The notes: generated by a model from the sequence alone, not told the origin. A stretch of 64,000 nucleotides of DNA from Glycomyces tritici (GCF_030403505.1 NZ_JAUEMJ010000005.1:1-64000), one strand, 5' to 3'; counted from the first letter of the stretch, positions 52,582-61,651 are shown. Numbers and translations are program-made.

Positions 52582-53955
52582 GTGCCACGACCCACCCGAG
52601 GAGACCACCGCGCGCTCGCCGCGCTCGCCGCGCCCTTGGCGGCGACGCAGCTGGCGCAGGTCGCGCTGTCCACCACCGATGTGGTGATGATGGGCTTCCT
52701 GGGGACCACCGCCCTCGCGGGCGGGGGCCTGGCGATCGTGCTGTTCAACCAGGTCCGTACCATGGGCGTCGGGCTGCTCACCGGCACCGCGAACCTCATC
52801 GCGGCCTCCACCGCCCGCCGCGCGGACGGAACGATCCGGCGGATCGTCTTGAGCGCCATGGTCATCGCCACCCTCACCGGCGCGGTCGGAGCCGCGGTGC
52901 TGGTCGGCATCGGGTTCCTGCTCGAGCCCCTGGGCCAGAGCCATGAAGTCGCCCACGCCGCCCGGCACATGCTGTTCGCCCTGGCCCCCGGGCTGATCCC
53001 GTGCCTGTGGTTCCAGGTGCTGCGCCAGACCACGGTGGGACTGCAGCGCCCCCTGCGACTGCTGTGGGTCACCCTCGGCTCGGTCGCGCTCAACATCGCT
53101 CTGAACTTCGCACTGCTCAACGGGATCGGCCCGCTCCCCGCGCTCGGCCTCGCGGGCATCGGCGCCGCCACCTCCGCCGTGCACCTCGCCCAAGCCCTGG
53201 CGCTGTTCGCCTTGATGCGCCGCGATCCGATCGTCCGCACCGCGCTCCGGTCAGGGCCCCAGGGACTCGACACCGACTCGGTCGCCCGCCGCATCCTGCG
53301 CCTGGGAGTGCCGACCGCGCTCACGTACGGTTCGGAAGCGGGCCTGTTCTCGGTGCTCGCGCTCCTGGCCGGCGGCCTGGGCGCGACCGCGCTCGCGGCG
53401 TACAACGTGGTCAACCAGATCACGTACATCGTGTTCCAGACCGCCGTCGGCACCTCCCACGCCGCCTCGGTCCTCGTCAGCCGCGACACTGCCGCCGCCG
53501 CCCCGCGCAGCGCCCGACGCTGGGCGGCAACGGCTTTGACCCAGCAGGCCGGACTGCTCGCCCTCGTCGCGGTCGCCTATCTCGCCTTCGGCGACCCGTT
53601 GGCGCGGGCGCTGGCCGCCGACGCCACGGACGCGACGATCGCGCTCGCCGCCACCGTCCTCATCGCCGCCGCCGTCACCCAGTTCGCCGACGCCGCGCAG
53701 AACATCGCCGTCGGCCTCCTCAGGGGCGTCGACCGGGCCGGAGCCGGCTTCCGCGCCACCCTCATCGGCTACTGGGCCATCGGCCTCCCAGCCGCCGCGC
53801 TCTTCGCGTTCGGCTTCGACTGGGGCCTGGTCGGGCTGTGGATCGGGCTCGGCTGCGGACTCGCCGCATGCGCGGCGCTCATGCTCGCCCAATTCCACGC
53901 CGCGACCCGCGGGGCGGTCCGGCCGGTCGGCCCGGTGCCGAGGTCCCAATCCTGA
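52582..53955 (+). CDS. MATE-family efflux transporter (DinF/NorM type)
   Basis: A 457-residue membrane protein with about 12 hydrophobic segments and two MATE repeats (LALSTTDVVMMGFLGTTALAGGG; AYNVVNQITYIVFQ). GTG 52582 has no ribosome-binding site; a -10-like TAACCT (52570..52575) six bases upstream suggests a leaderless transcript. The family exports drugs or small metabolites by Na+ or H+ antiport. It is divergent from the iron-box-controlled importer, so export of a siderophore is conceivable, but the iron box is rather far upstream for this gene and drug efflux is equally possible. Confidence 0.92.
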   Translation: MPRPTRGDHRALAALAAPLAATQLAQVALSTTDVVMMGFLGTTALAGGGLAIVLFNQVRTMGVGLLTGTANLIAASTARRADGTIRRIVLSAMVIATLTGAVGAAVLVGIGFLLEPLGQSHEVAHAARHMLFALAPGLIPCLWFQVLRQTTVGLQRPLRLLWVTLGSVALNIALNFALLNGIGPLPALGLAGIGAATSAVHLAQALALFALMRRDPIVRTALRSGPQGLDTDSVARRILRLGVPTALTYGSEAGLFSVLALLAGGLGATALAAYNVVNQITYIVFQTAVGTSHAASVLVSRDTAAAAPRSARRWAATALTQQAGLLALVAVAYLAFGDPLARALAADATDATIALAATVLIAAAVTQFADAAQNIAVGLLRGVDRAGAGFRATLIGYWAIGLPAAALFAFGFDWGLVGLWIGLGCGLAACAALMLAQFHAATRGAVRPVGPVPRSQS

Positions 53956-54138
53956 ACGGGTCCGCCCGGCCGGGGCTCTACTCGCCGCTGACGGCCTTGT
54001 ACGCCTCGGTGTAGTACTCGCGGCGGCACCAAACTAAGTCCCGGGACAAATCAGGCATTGCGATGGTCGAAATTCCCCAACTCGTGGTCGATTTCCGCGA
54101 TGAACGATCGGCCGAGCCGACCGGGGCGGCCCGCGTCC

Positions 54139-55536
54139 TCAGCCGGCCGCCGGCGGGATGTTCTGGTTGGCGCGGAAGAAGTTCTCGGGATCGTAGTCGC
54201 GCTTGACCGAGGCGAGCCGGTCGTAGTTGCCGCGGTACGTCGATCGGACGCGCTCGGGCCCCTCTTTGGCGCCGAGGAAGTTGACGTAGGAACCGCCCAT
54301 GGAGTGCGGATGCAGGTCCGTCGAGTAGTCGACGCACCACTGGCGGATCAGGTCGGCGTTGGCGGGATCGGGGTCGATCCCGGCGATCACCGCGGACCAC
54401 ACGGCGTCCCGGTACGCCCAAGCGGTCTCGTCCGCACCCACCCGGTGGGCCGCCCCGTCCACGGGGTAGAGGTGCATGGTCGCCGACTCGGTGGGCAGGG
54501 CGTTGCCGTACCGCTCGTGCACGTCGATCGCCGCATCCGAGATCGCGTCGAAGAAGGCGCCGCGCCAGTACCACTGCAGTCCCTTCGGGATCTGCTCGTC
54601 GAACATGCCCTGCAGGGCGGGGTACGGCATCGGCGCGGTGAAGTGGAAGGCCGGGGGCGCCGGGTCGTTCGCCACGGCGAGGACCTCCTCCAGGCGCCCT
54701 TCCTCCAGGTCCCCGGTGTAGCACCAGACCACCGCGCACATCTTCTGCCCGTGGATCGGCTCGGGGAACGGCGGCCCGGGCGGCACCGACAGGAGGGCGA
54801 AGAACCCGTTGAGGTCCTCCGGTGCGGCGGGGAGGAACTCCCGGTACCACCGGAGCACCTCCTGGATGCGGTCCATCGGCCAGACGGTCAATCCGACGCC
54901 GACATCGCGGACCTTGCTCAGCCGGAAGGTGAACGACGTGACGACGCCGAAGTTCCCGCCGCCGCCCCGCAACGCCCAGAACAGGTCGGGGTGCTCCGTC
55001 TCCGACGCGGTCGCGAAGGTGCCGTCGGCGAGGACGACGTCCGCGGATATCAGGCTGTCGATGGTCAGGCCGTACTTGCGGGTCAGGTGGCCGTGCCCGC
55101 CGCCCAGCGTGAGGCCGCCGACCCCGGTCGTGGACATGATCCCGGAGGGGATGCCGAGGCCGAAGGTGTGGGCGGCATGGTCGAGCGCGCCCAACTCAGC
55201 GCCGCCCCCCACTTGCGCGATGCCCGCACCGGGGTCCACGCGCACCCAGTTCATCGGCGAGAGGTCCAGCGTGAGGCCGTCGTCCACCAGGCACAGGCCC
55301 GGTCCGCTGTGACCGCCCCCGCGAACGGCGAGTTCGACCCCCACGTCCTGCGCGAAGGCGATCGTGGCGCGCACGTCGGCGACGTCCGCGCACTTCGCGA
55401 AGGCCGCCGGGCGTCGGTCGATCATGGCGTTGTAGATGCTGCGGGCCTCGTCGTAGCCCGGATCCCCCGGGGCGACAACGGGTCCGCGCAAGTCTCCTCG
55501 CAGCCTGTCGAGATTCGTTCCACTGATGCTGCCCAT
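54139..55536 (-). CDS. BBE-type FAD-linked oxidoreductase
   Basis: A 465-residue protein from ATG 55536 (GGAGG nine bases upstream). The FAD-binding domain (PCMH fold, about 35-210) has the covalent-flavin motif RGGGHSGPG with His76, GVGGLTLGGGHG and LFWALRGGGGNFGVVTSFTF. The C-terminal BBE domain ends YDRLASVKRDYDPENFFRANQNIPP. The second covalent attachment cysteine found in bicovalent members is not evident near GGGHGHLTRKYGL. No signal peptide. Relatives oxidise sugars, alkaloids or polyketides; the substrate here is unknown. 53956..54138 between the convergent genes has no clear feature. Confidence 0.9.
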   Translation of the reverse strand: MGSISGTNLDRLRGDLRGPVVAPGDPGYDEARSIYNAMIDRRPAAFAKCADVADVRATIAFAQDVGVELAVRGGGHSGPGLCLVDDGLTLDLSPMNWVRVDPGAGIAQVGGGAELGALDHAAHTFGLGIPSGIMSTTGVGGLTLGGGHGHLTRKYGLTIDSLISADVVLADGTFATASETEHPDLFWALRGGGGNFGVVTSFTFRLSKVRDVGVGLTVWPMDRIQEVLRWYREFLPAAPEDLNGFFALLSVPPGPPFPEPIHGQKMCAVVWCYTGDLEEGRLEEVLAVANDPAPPAFHFTAPMPYPALQGMFDEQIPKGLQWYWRGAFFDAISDAAIDVHERYGNALPTESATMHLYPVDGAAHRVGADETAWAYRDAVWSAVIAGIDPDPANADLIRQWCVDYSTDLHPHSMGGSYVNFLGAKEGPERVRSTYRGNYDRLASVKRDYDPENFFRANQNIPPAAG

Positions 55537-55794
55537 GATCGCGTGCCTCCATCGGGAGTTCGGATGACGAGCGGCGGTCCGATCGCGCCGCGTACGCCTC
55601 GGCTCAGGGAGGGCGGGAACGCGTGCGCTCCTCGACGATGCGACCTGATCAGGTCTCGGCCCCGGCCTGGCAATATCGACGCTACTTCACGTACACGGAC
55701 CCGGTCCCGCATTCAGGCACAATGCACGACCCCGTCGGCGGACGTTCGTGCAGGTTGCGCGGCCAATGTCGGATCCCGCGGAGCGCGGCGCGGG

Positions 55795-56214
55795 CTATCG
55801 GGCGTCCCGCATCCGGCCCAGCATGCCGAGCACCGCGGCGACGTGCGCGACCTGCCGCGGATCGTCCATCCGCAGCTCCCGGAACTCGCGGTCCGGATCA
55901 CCGTCCCGCAACTGCGACACCCAGGCGATCAGCGCGGCGGTGCCCTCGGGAGTCGCGACGAAGGCGGTCCCCCCGAAGCCCGGGTCCGCGAGCTGCGCGG
56001 TGTCCCCGGTGAGGATCTCGGCGAGCGCCAGCGCGGTCATGTCGTAGAGGTACTCGTCGCCCGCAGGGTCGTCACCGAGCAGGCCTTCATCGCGGGCGGC
56101 GCCCACCAGCTCATCGGCCGTGACCCGGTCCCGGCCGCGAATCGCCGCCTCCACCATCGCGAGCACTTCGAGGCCCTCGTCGCTCTCAAGCGCCTTGACT
56201 CCCCATGAACCCAT
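55795..56214 (-). CDS. DUF4259-like small protein
   Basis: A 139-residue protein. ATG 56214 is preferred over GTG 56223 because TAGGG lies eight bases upstream. It starts MGSWGVKALESDEGLEVL, the pattern (Gly-Ser/Thr-Trp-Gly, then N/S-D-x-A/G) of DUF4259 proteins, followed by helical acidic sequence (LAEILTGDTAQLADPGF, LIAWVSQLRDGDPDREFREL). No known activity; relatives are often found singly or near toxin-immunity loci, and an Imm51-like gene is adjacent and divergent. 55537..55794 shows no other gene. Confidence 0.65.
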   Translation of the reverse strand: MGSWGVKALESDEGLEVLAMVEAAIRGRDRVTADELVGAARDEGLLGDDPAGDEYLYDMTALALAEILTGDTAQLADPGFGGTAFVATPEGTAALIAWVSQLRDGDPDREFRELRMDDPRQVAHVAAVLGMLGRMRDAR

Positions 56215-56312
56215 GGCGCTCACCCTACTGCCCCAACGCGTTCACGCACCGCCTCGATGCCGGCGCGAAGTGGCGACGGGCGTTGTCGGTGGTGACCGCT
56301 ACCCTCACTGGC

Positions 56313-56675
56313 ATGTCCGAACCACTCGAATTCTCACGCTTCCCCAACGTCACGTTCGTGGACGGCGAGACCAGCGACTCGGTGATCTACAGCCCCAACG
56401 GCCCCGCCGACGCCCACCTGCGGGAGGTGTTCGCCGCCCACGGGCTCGAGGGCTCCGGCTACGACTGGCAGTCGGCCGTGCACGCCGCGCTGCTCGAGCG
56501 CACTTCGCTCCTGGAGCGCTTCTCGTTCGACTGCGAGGCGGGCATGTTCTGCGCCTACGGCACCGACCGCGAGGCGCTCGGCGAGGTCGCGACGACCCTG
56601 GAGGCGCTGCTCGAGCGCCCGGTGCAACTGGTCGAGGCGCTGGCCATCGCCGCCGAGCACGACCTCTTCGACTAG
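56313..56675 (+). CDS. Imm51-like small protein (candidate immunity protein)
   Basis: A 120-residue acidic protein starting MSEPLEFSRFPNVTFVDGE. It resembles immunity family 51, with GYDWQSAVHAALLE, LLERFSFDCEAGMFCAYGTDREAL and ATTLEALLERPVQLVEAL in order. Such proteins normally neutralise a polymorphic toxin encoded next door, but no toxin is present here, making it an orphan. There is no ribosome-binding site; a -10-like TACCCT at 56300..56305 puts transcription start at the ATG, so it is probably leaderless. Confidence 0.7.
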   Translation: MSEPLEFSRFPNVTFVDGETSDSVIYSPNGPADAHLREVFAAHGLEGSGYDWQSAVHAALLERTSLLERFSFDCEAGMFCAYGTDREALGEVATTLEALLERPVQLVEALAIAAEHDLFD

Positions 56676-56723
56676 GGGTGCACCGGCGAGCGGGCGTGCC
56701 GGACGCCCCGCTCGCGGGTGTCC

Positions 56724-57701
56724 CTACCAGGCGTAGGCCTCGGGCGCCGCGCCTCCGGGGCCGGGGAAGAGCTCGTCCAGGGTCTTGAGCTCGGTGTCGC
56801 TCAGTTCGACTTCGAGGGCCGCGACGGCGTCCTCGAGTTGCGAGAGCGTGCGTGGGCCGATGATCGGGCCGGTCACGCCCGGCTGGTGCAGGATCCAGGC
56901 CAGGCCGAGGATCGCCGGGGCGATGCCCTTCGACGCGGCGAGGGCCTCGTACTGCTCGAGCTCCGCACGGTGCTTCTCGATCGCGTCGGCCATGTGCGGG
57001 CTCGCCCGGCGGCCGGATTCGGCGGCTTTGCCGAGGACCCCGCCGAGGAGTCCGCCCGCGAGCGGCGACCACGGGATGACCCCGAGCCCGTAGTGCTGGG
57101 CCGCCGGGATCACCTCGAGTTCGATGTGGCGGTTGACGAGGCTGTAGATCGACTGCTCCGAGACCAGGCCGAGCCCGCCGCGCTTCGCCGCCTGCTCGTT
57201 GGCGCGCGCGATCGTCCAGCCCGCGAAGTTCGAGGAGCCGGTGTAGACGACCTTGCCCTGGGCCACGAGGACGTCCACGGCCTGCCAGATCTCCTCCCAC
57301 TGGACCGTCCGGTCGACGTGGTGGAACTGGTACAGGTCGATCCGGTCGGTCTGGAGGCGCCGCAGCGACGCCTCGATCTGGGCGCGGATGTGGTACGCCG
57401 AGAGCCCGCGGGCGTTCGGGTCGTCCTGCTGCATCTCCCCGTAGACCTTGGTGGCCAGCACGATCCGGTCGCGGGCTTCGGGCCGGGAGGCGAGCCAGCG
57501 GCCGATGATCTCCTCGGTCCAGCCCTGGTTCGGCTTGTGCCCGTAGACGTTGGCGGTGTCGAAGAAGTTGACGCCGAGCTCGAGCGCCCGGTCCATGATC
57601 CGGTGCGCCTCGTCCTCGTCGGTGGCGGGACCGAAGTTCATGGTGCCGAGGACGATCCTCGAGACCTTGACGCCGGCGCGGCCCAGCTGGGTGTACTCCA
57701 T
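56724..57701 (-). CDS. Aldo/keto reductase
   Basis: A 325-residue NADPH-dependent oxidoreductase from ATG 57701 (GGAGGA upstream). Catalytic tetrad Asp-Tyr-Lys-His is visible in FFDTANVYGHKP, LATKVYGEM and YQFHHVDRTV. The cofactor-binding part is GVTGPIIGPRTLSQLEDAV near residues 270-290. The length and the EEDEAHRIMDRALELGVNFF-type start fit the YajO/Tas-like AKR12/AKR11 branch. It reduces aldehydes or sugars; the physiological substrate is unknown. It is flanked by unrelated genes and convergent with the Imm51-like gene. Confidence 0.92.
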   Translation of the reverse strand: MEYTQLGRAGVKVSRIVLGTMNFGPATDEDEAHRIMDRALELGVNFFDTANVYGHKPNQGWTEEIIGRWLASRPEARDRIVLATKVYGEMQQDDPNARGLSAYHIRAQIEASLRRLQTDRIDLYQFHHVDRTVQWEEIWQAVDVLVAQGKVVYTGSSNFAGWTIARANEQAAKRGGLGLVSEQSIYSLVNRHIELEVIPAAQHYGLGVIPWSPLAGGLLGGVLGKAAESGRRASPHMADAIEKHRAELEQYEALAASKGIAPAILGLAWILHQPGVTGPIIGPRTLSQLEDAVAALEVELSDTELKTLDELFPGPGGAAPEAYAW

Positions 57702-57884
57702 GGTTCCTCCAGGCGGTTCGGGGGTCCTTCATCCTAACGCCGCTCTGAAAGCCCTTTCCGAGGGCGGCTCGCGAAGCTCGGACGCCCTTTGCCGTCCCAG
57801 GCGCCGGAGCAAAGGCCCCGCCGGGGGAGTGCGCCGTTCCCGTTCCGGACGCGAGGCCTGCGGGGGAGCGTAGGATGCTCGACC

Positions 57885-58526
57885 ATGGCTGGATCGTCTG
57901 AACACCTCAGTGCCACAACGGAAGCCTATGACCGGGTCGCCGTCGCGTACGCCGAGATCGTGCGGGACGAGTTCGCCGGGCTGCCCCTCGACCGGGCCGT
58001 GCTGGCCGCGTTCGCCGAGTACGTCCAGACGGGCGGCCCGGGGCTCGTGGCCGAGTTGGGTTGCGGCCCAGGGCGGGTGACCGCCCACCTGCGCGATCTG
58101 GGACTGGAGGCATTCGGCGTCGACCTGTCGCCGGTGATGATCGACCTCGCCCGGAAGGCCCACCCCGACCTGCGGTTCGAGGTGGGTTCCATGGACGCGC
58201 TGGACCTGGCCGAAGGCGCGCTGCGCGGCATCGTGTCCTGGTACTCGGTGATCCACGCCCCGGCGCAGGACGTGGCGTCGTACTTCGCCGAGTTCCGCCG
58301 AGTGCTGGCGCCGGAAGGGTGCCTGCTGGTCGCGTTCTTCGAGTCGGAGGGCGATCCGCTCACGAGGTACGACACCAGCGTGGTGCCGGCCTACCGGTGG
58401 CCGATCGACGAGCTCGCTGGGCTCGCCGCCGAGGCCGGGTTCGTCGAGATCGGCCGGATGCTGCGGGAGCCGCGGGCCGGAGAACGGTACCGCCGCGGCC
58501 ATCTGCTGATGCGCCGAAGCGCTTGA
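57885..58526 (+). CDS. Class I SAM-dependent methyltransferase
   Basis: A 213-residue cytoplasmic methyltransferase starting MAGSSEHLSATTEAYDRVAVAYAEIV at ATG 57885. Motif I is LVAELGCGPGRVTAHLRDLGLEAFGVDLSP (about 50-79), then MIDLARKAHPDLRFEVGSMDALD and post-I GIVSWYSVIHAP, like UbiE/phospholipid-type methyltransferases. A TAGGAT at 57871..57876 could be a -10 for a leaderless transcript or a weak AGGA ribosome-binding site. Substrate unknown. The following 58527..58760 is non-coding and shows only the promoter region of the next gene. Confidence 0.88.
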   Translation: MAGSSEHLSATTEAYDRVAVAYAEIVRDEFAGLPLDRAVLAAFAEYVQTGGPGLVAELGCGPGRVTAHLRDLGLEAFGVDLSPVMIDLARKAHPDLRFEVGSMDALDLAEGALRGIVSWYSVIHAPAQDVASYFAEFRRVLAPEGCLLVAFFESEGDPLTRYDTSVVPAYRWPIDELAGLAAEAGFVEIGRMLREPRAGERYRRGHLLMRRSA

Positions 58527-58760
58527 GGCCCTGCGATGATCGGGACACGAACAGAAACCGATATCTGCCAGGCGGCATGCCGCTACGAGGTCCCATCGCC
58601 GAGACTCCGCGGCTAATGCCCGAATAATTCAGGGTCACATATTGAAATGTGTGAGTGTCATGAGATACCGTTCTCTACGGCGGCGCGTCCTCGCGGCGAC
58701 CGCCCACGGACAGCGGTGGCGCTCCCCGGCGTCGATCACCGCATGGCGCAAGGGAGCACC

Positions 58761-59993
58761 ATGCCCAACGAACACTCGACCGAACCCCGCCGCACCCCGA
58801 GCCTCGGGCGGCGGCACCTCCTCCGCGGGGCGATCGTCGCGGGCGGCCTCGTCGCCGCCGGAGCCGGCGGCCTCGGCATCGCCCAGGCCCAGACCTACTC
58901 GCACCCCGGTCTGCTGCACCAGAACGACGACCTCGAACGGATGCGCCTCGCCGTCCGGGGCAACCGGCAGCCGCTGATCGCCGGCTGGAACAAGCTGATC
59001 GCCAACTCCCACTCCTTCCCGACCTGGCAGCCCCGGGCGGTCGAGCGGATCATCCGCGGCGACAACGGCACCGACCGCGAGAACTACCCGCTGCTCATGA
59101 ACGACATGCACGCGGCCTACCAGAACGGGCTGCGCTGGAGGATCACCGGCGACACCGCCCACCGCGACTGCGCGGTGCGGATCCTCAACGCCTGGTCGGG
59201 AACGCTCAAGGAGATCGGCGGCTGGACCGATGCCTCCCTGGCGGCCGGCATCTACGGCTACCAGGCCGCCAACGCCGCCGAGCTCGTTCGCGACGCCCCC
59301 GGCTTCGACCGGGGCCGGTTCAAGAACATGCTCGCCAACGTGTTCTACCCGATGAACAATGACTTCCTCGTCCGCCGCCACGGCACCTGCGACAGCCACT
59401 ACTGGGCGAACTGGGACCTGTGCAACATGGCCGCGATCCTGGCCATCGGCATCTTCAACGACGACAAGGCCAAGGTCGACCAAGCGATCGAGTACTTCTG
59501 GAACGGCAAGGGGAACGGTTCGATCCAGCACGTGGTCCCGCACGTCCACGGCGACCTCGCCCAGTGGCAGGAGTCCGGCCGCGACCAGGCCCACACGGTC
59601 ATGGGCATCGGACTGATGGCCGAGTTCATGGAGATGGCCTGGAACCAGGGCATCGACCTCTACTCCGCCCGCGACAGCGTCTTCGCCAAGGCCGCCGAGT
59701 ACGTCGCCCGGTACAACAACGGCCACGACGTGCCCTTCACCAAGTACGTCTGGTACAACGGCCACAACTGCACCTACAACGAGCACACCGTGATCAGCTC
59801 CTGGCCGCGAGGCCACGTGAGGCCGGCGTGGGAACTCCTGTACTCCCACTACAACGGCCGGAAGGGCCGCGCCATGCCCAACGTGCTGGAGATGATCCGC
59901 AAGATCCGGCCCGAAGGCGGCGGGGGCGACTACGGCACCGGTTCCGGCGGCTTCGACTCGCTCGGATTCGGCACTCTCGCCTACGTGAAGTGA
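58761..59993 (+). CDS. Tat-secreted polysaccharide lyase of the alginate-lyase fold (PL5/PL38-like)
   Basis: A 410-residue secreted enzyme from ATG 58761 (AAGGGAG upstream); the in-frame ATG at 58647 would precede the twin-arginine signal (LGRRHLLRGAIVAGGLVAAG) by 38 residues. The mature part is a single alpha/alpha-toroid of the Alginate_lyase family: PLLMNDMHAAYQNGLRWRITGD, CDSHYWANWDLCNMA (about 210-224, likely catalytic His/Tyr), HVVPHVHGDLAQWQESGRDQAHTVMGIG and WYNGHNCTYNEHTV. The family beta-eliminates uronates in alginate or glucuronan. In a terrestrial plant-polymer locus glucuronan or another uronate-rich gum is as likely as alginate. No binding module; convergent terminator at 60000. 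Confidence 0.87.
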   Translation: MPNEHSTEPRRTPSLGRRHLLRGAIVAGGLVAAGAGGLGIAQAQTYSHPGLLHQNDDLERMRLAVRGNRQPLIAGWNKLIANSHSFPTWQPRAVERIIRGDNGTDRENYPLLMNDMHAAYQNGLRWRITGDTAHRDCAVRILNAWSGTLKEIGGWTDASLAAGIYGYQAANAAELVRDAPGFDRGRFKNMLANVFYPMNNDFLVRRHGTCDSHYWANWDLCNMAAILAIGIFNDDKAKVDQAIEYFWNGKGNGSIQHVVPHVHGDLAQWQESGRDQAHTVMGIGLMAEFMEMAWNQGIDLYSARDSVFAKAAEYVARYNNGHDVPFTKYVWYNGHNCTYNEHTVISSWPRGHVRPAWELLYSHYNGRKGRAMPNVLEMIRKIRPEGGGGDYGTGSGGFDSLGFGTLAYVK

Positions 59994-59999
59994 CCCGGG

Positions 60000-60033
60000 C
60001 GCGGCCGGGCCGTCGAGCGACGGCCCGGCCGCG
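60000..60033. terminator. Bidirectional hairpin terminator
   Basis: Perfect 16-bp stem (CGCGGCCGGGCCGTCG arm, AG loop), 6 bp past the lyase stop and 16 bp from the convergent gene's stop. Confidence 0.88.
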
Positions 60034-60049
60034 ACCACGGTCGCGCGGC

Positions 60050-60901
60050 TCAGGCGGCCAGGTGGCGCCACGATTCCGGCTCGCTGCGCAGGAACTCCTC
60101 GAGCCCCCAGGGGCGCCGACCGGTGACGTGCTCGATGCTGTGACTGGTCACCGAGGTCTCGCCGGTCGCGAGGGCCTGGTACGACCCCGCCCACCCGGCG
60201 ATCTGCCAGTCCTCGGCCCCGGCCCGGGAGGCGCGGGCCTCCTCGTCGGTCTCGGGGACGTAGGCGATCTCGCGGCCGGTCACCGCGCTGAGGATCCGCG
60301 CGGACTCGTGCAGATCGAGCGGCTCCGGCCCGGAGACGTCGTACACGCGGTCGGCGTGGGCGGGATCCAGCAGCGCCTCCACCGCGAGCCGGGCCACGTC
60401 ATGGCGGGCCACCCAGGCGACCCTGCCCTGCCCCGCCGGACCGCGGATCACGCCGTCCTGGACGAACAGCGGCAGCATGTCGGCGTACAGCGAGTTCCGC
60501 AGGGCGGTGAGCCGCAGCCCGGACTCGGCGATGAGCCGCTCGGTCAGCGAATGCTCGCGCGCGAACGTGAACGTCGCCTGCGGGGACGCGCCCATGAACG
60601 AGGTGTAGACGACCCGCTCGACCCCGGCCGCCACGGCGGCGCGCACCGCGCTGCGGTGCTCGGGCATCCGGTCCCGGCTCTCATGCGCGGAGACCATGAA
60701 CAGGGTCTGGACGCCGCTGAGTGCGGCGCGCAGCGCAGGTTCGTCCTCAAAGGATGCGACCTTGACCTCCGCGCCGTCCAGTTCGGGCGCGCGCGAGGGA
60801 TCGCGCACGACCAGTCGCTGCCGCACCCCGCGTTCGGCGAGCATCCGCGCGACCCGCGATCCCAGTTGTCCTGTGGCACCGGTGACGGCGATGGTTTCCA
60901 T
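60050..60901 (-). CDS. NAD(P)-binding NmrA/QOR2-like atypical short-chain reductase
   Basis: A 283-residue protein starting METIAVTGATGQLGSRVARML (NAD(P)-binding GATGQLG, residues 8-14) at ATG 60901, with AAAGGGG seven bases upstream; the longer in-frame ATG at 60997 is rejected. Downstream motifs are LFMVSAHESRDRMPEHRSAVRAAVAAGVERVVYTSFMGA and FAREHSLTERLIAESGLRLTALRNSLYADML. This is the layout of the NmrA-like quinone-reductase or redox-sensor group, where the usual Tyr-Lys pair is modified. Probably a soluble quinone or NADPH-responsive protein; physiological role unknown. Confidence 0.9.
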   Translation of the reverse strand: METIAVTGATGQLGSRVARMLAERGVRQRLVVRDPSRAPELDGAEVKVASFEDEPALRAALSGVQTLFMVSAHESRDRMPEHRSAVRAAVAAGVERVVYTSFMGASPQATFTFAREHSLTERLIAESGLRLTALRNSLYADMLPLFVQDGVIRGPAGQGRVAWVARHDVARLAVEALLDPAHADRVYDVSGPEPLDLHESARILSAVTGREIAYVPETDEEARASRAGAEDWQIAGWAGSYQALATGETSVTSHSIEHVTGRRPWGLEEFLRSEPESWRHLAA

Positions 60902-61062
60902 GCGCTGGCCCCTTTCCTCTGCGTTCACGACCGTCCGCCAGTATCCCTGCTGCGCAAGAGGCTCCGGTAAAGGATCCGTCGGCGCCTGCGACGCCACGGC
61001 GTGACCGACGCCGGCCGCAGGTGCGCCTGCCCGACCGTCGTCGGCGGGTCGTCCGGCCCGGG

Positions 61063-61479
61063 CTAGCGGTCGGTCCAGCGGCGGATCGCGTCGAGGGCGT
61101 TCTGCGGGCTGGTGTTGAAGCTCAGCCGGATGTCCGGCTGCACATCGATGAGCACGTTCACGATCCGCTCGAGCAGGACGGTGTTGTCCGGGAGGAGGCG
61201 CACGCCGCCGCCGATGAGCGCGATGCCGAAGACGTCCTCCGCGAACCGCTTGCGCAGCTGGGCCTCGGCCTCGTCGGGGTCCTTGCTGATGCCGAAGAAC
61301 TCGCCGACCACGCCATGGGCCTCGACCGCCGCCCAGCCGCGCTCGATCTGCGCGGCCAGCTCCTCCACCGTCAAGTCCAACGGCGCCAGCTCTTCAGCGC
61401 TGAACGACTCGGCGCGGATGCCGACGAACAGGACCCGGTCGTTGAGCGGGGCCTTCACCTGCGAGTGCTTGTGGGACAT
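61063..61479 (-). CDS. Hypothetical protein
   Basis: A 138-residue soluble protein from ATG 61479 (GGAGGAA three bases upstream); the in-frame ATG at 61575 gives only a Pro/Arg-rich extension. No family is recognised. Visible features are a beta-strand start (DRVLFVGIRAESFSAEELAP), an amphipathic helix (LTVEELAAQIERGWAAVEAHGVVGEFFG), a central IALIGGGVRLLPDN turn and a C-terminal helix (PQNALDAIRRWTDR). No membrane segment or signal. Isolated between a reductase and the GH62 terminator. Confidence 0.7.
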   Translation of the reverse strand: MSHKHSQVKAPLNDRVLFVGIRAESFSAEELAPLDLTVEELAAQIERGWAAVEAHGVVGEFFGISKDPDEAEAQLRKRFAEDVFGIALIGGGVRLLPDNTVLLERIVNVLIDVQPDIRLSFNTSPQNALDAIRRWTDR

Positions 61480-61651
61480 GGCTTCCTCCAGAAGCGGTGA
61501 TGGTCTTCGGCTTTCGGGTGCGAACGGGGGACCGGGAGGGATCGTCCTCCGGCCGGGCGCGGCCGGCTCGCGCACAGGCGATGCCGCGGTCAGCCAAGTA
61601 TTCGCGTCCCTGACCCCCGACTCGCCGCCGGGAGCGGGTTCCGCTCCACGG

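Noticed and set aside
53978..54850. A 290-codon leftward ORF ending in REYYTEAYKAVSGE beyond the flavoprotein gene
   Set aside because: Most of it is an out-of-frame reading of the well-supported BBE-type oxidoreductase. The last 25 codons in the intergenic part look protein-like but are too short to call a gene remnant.
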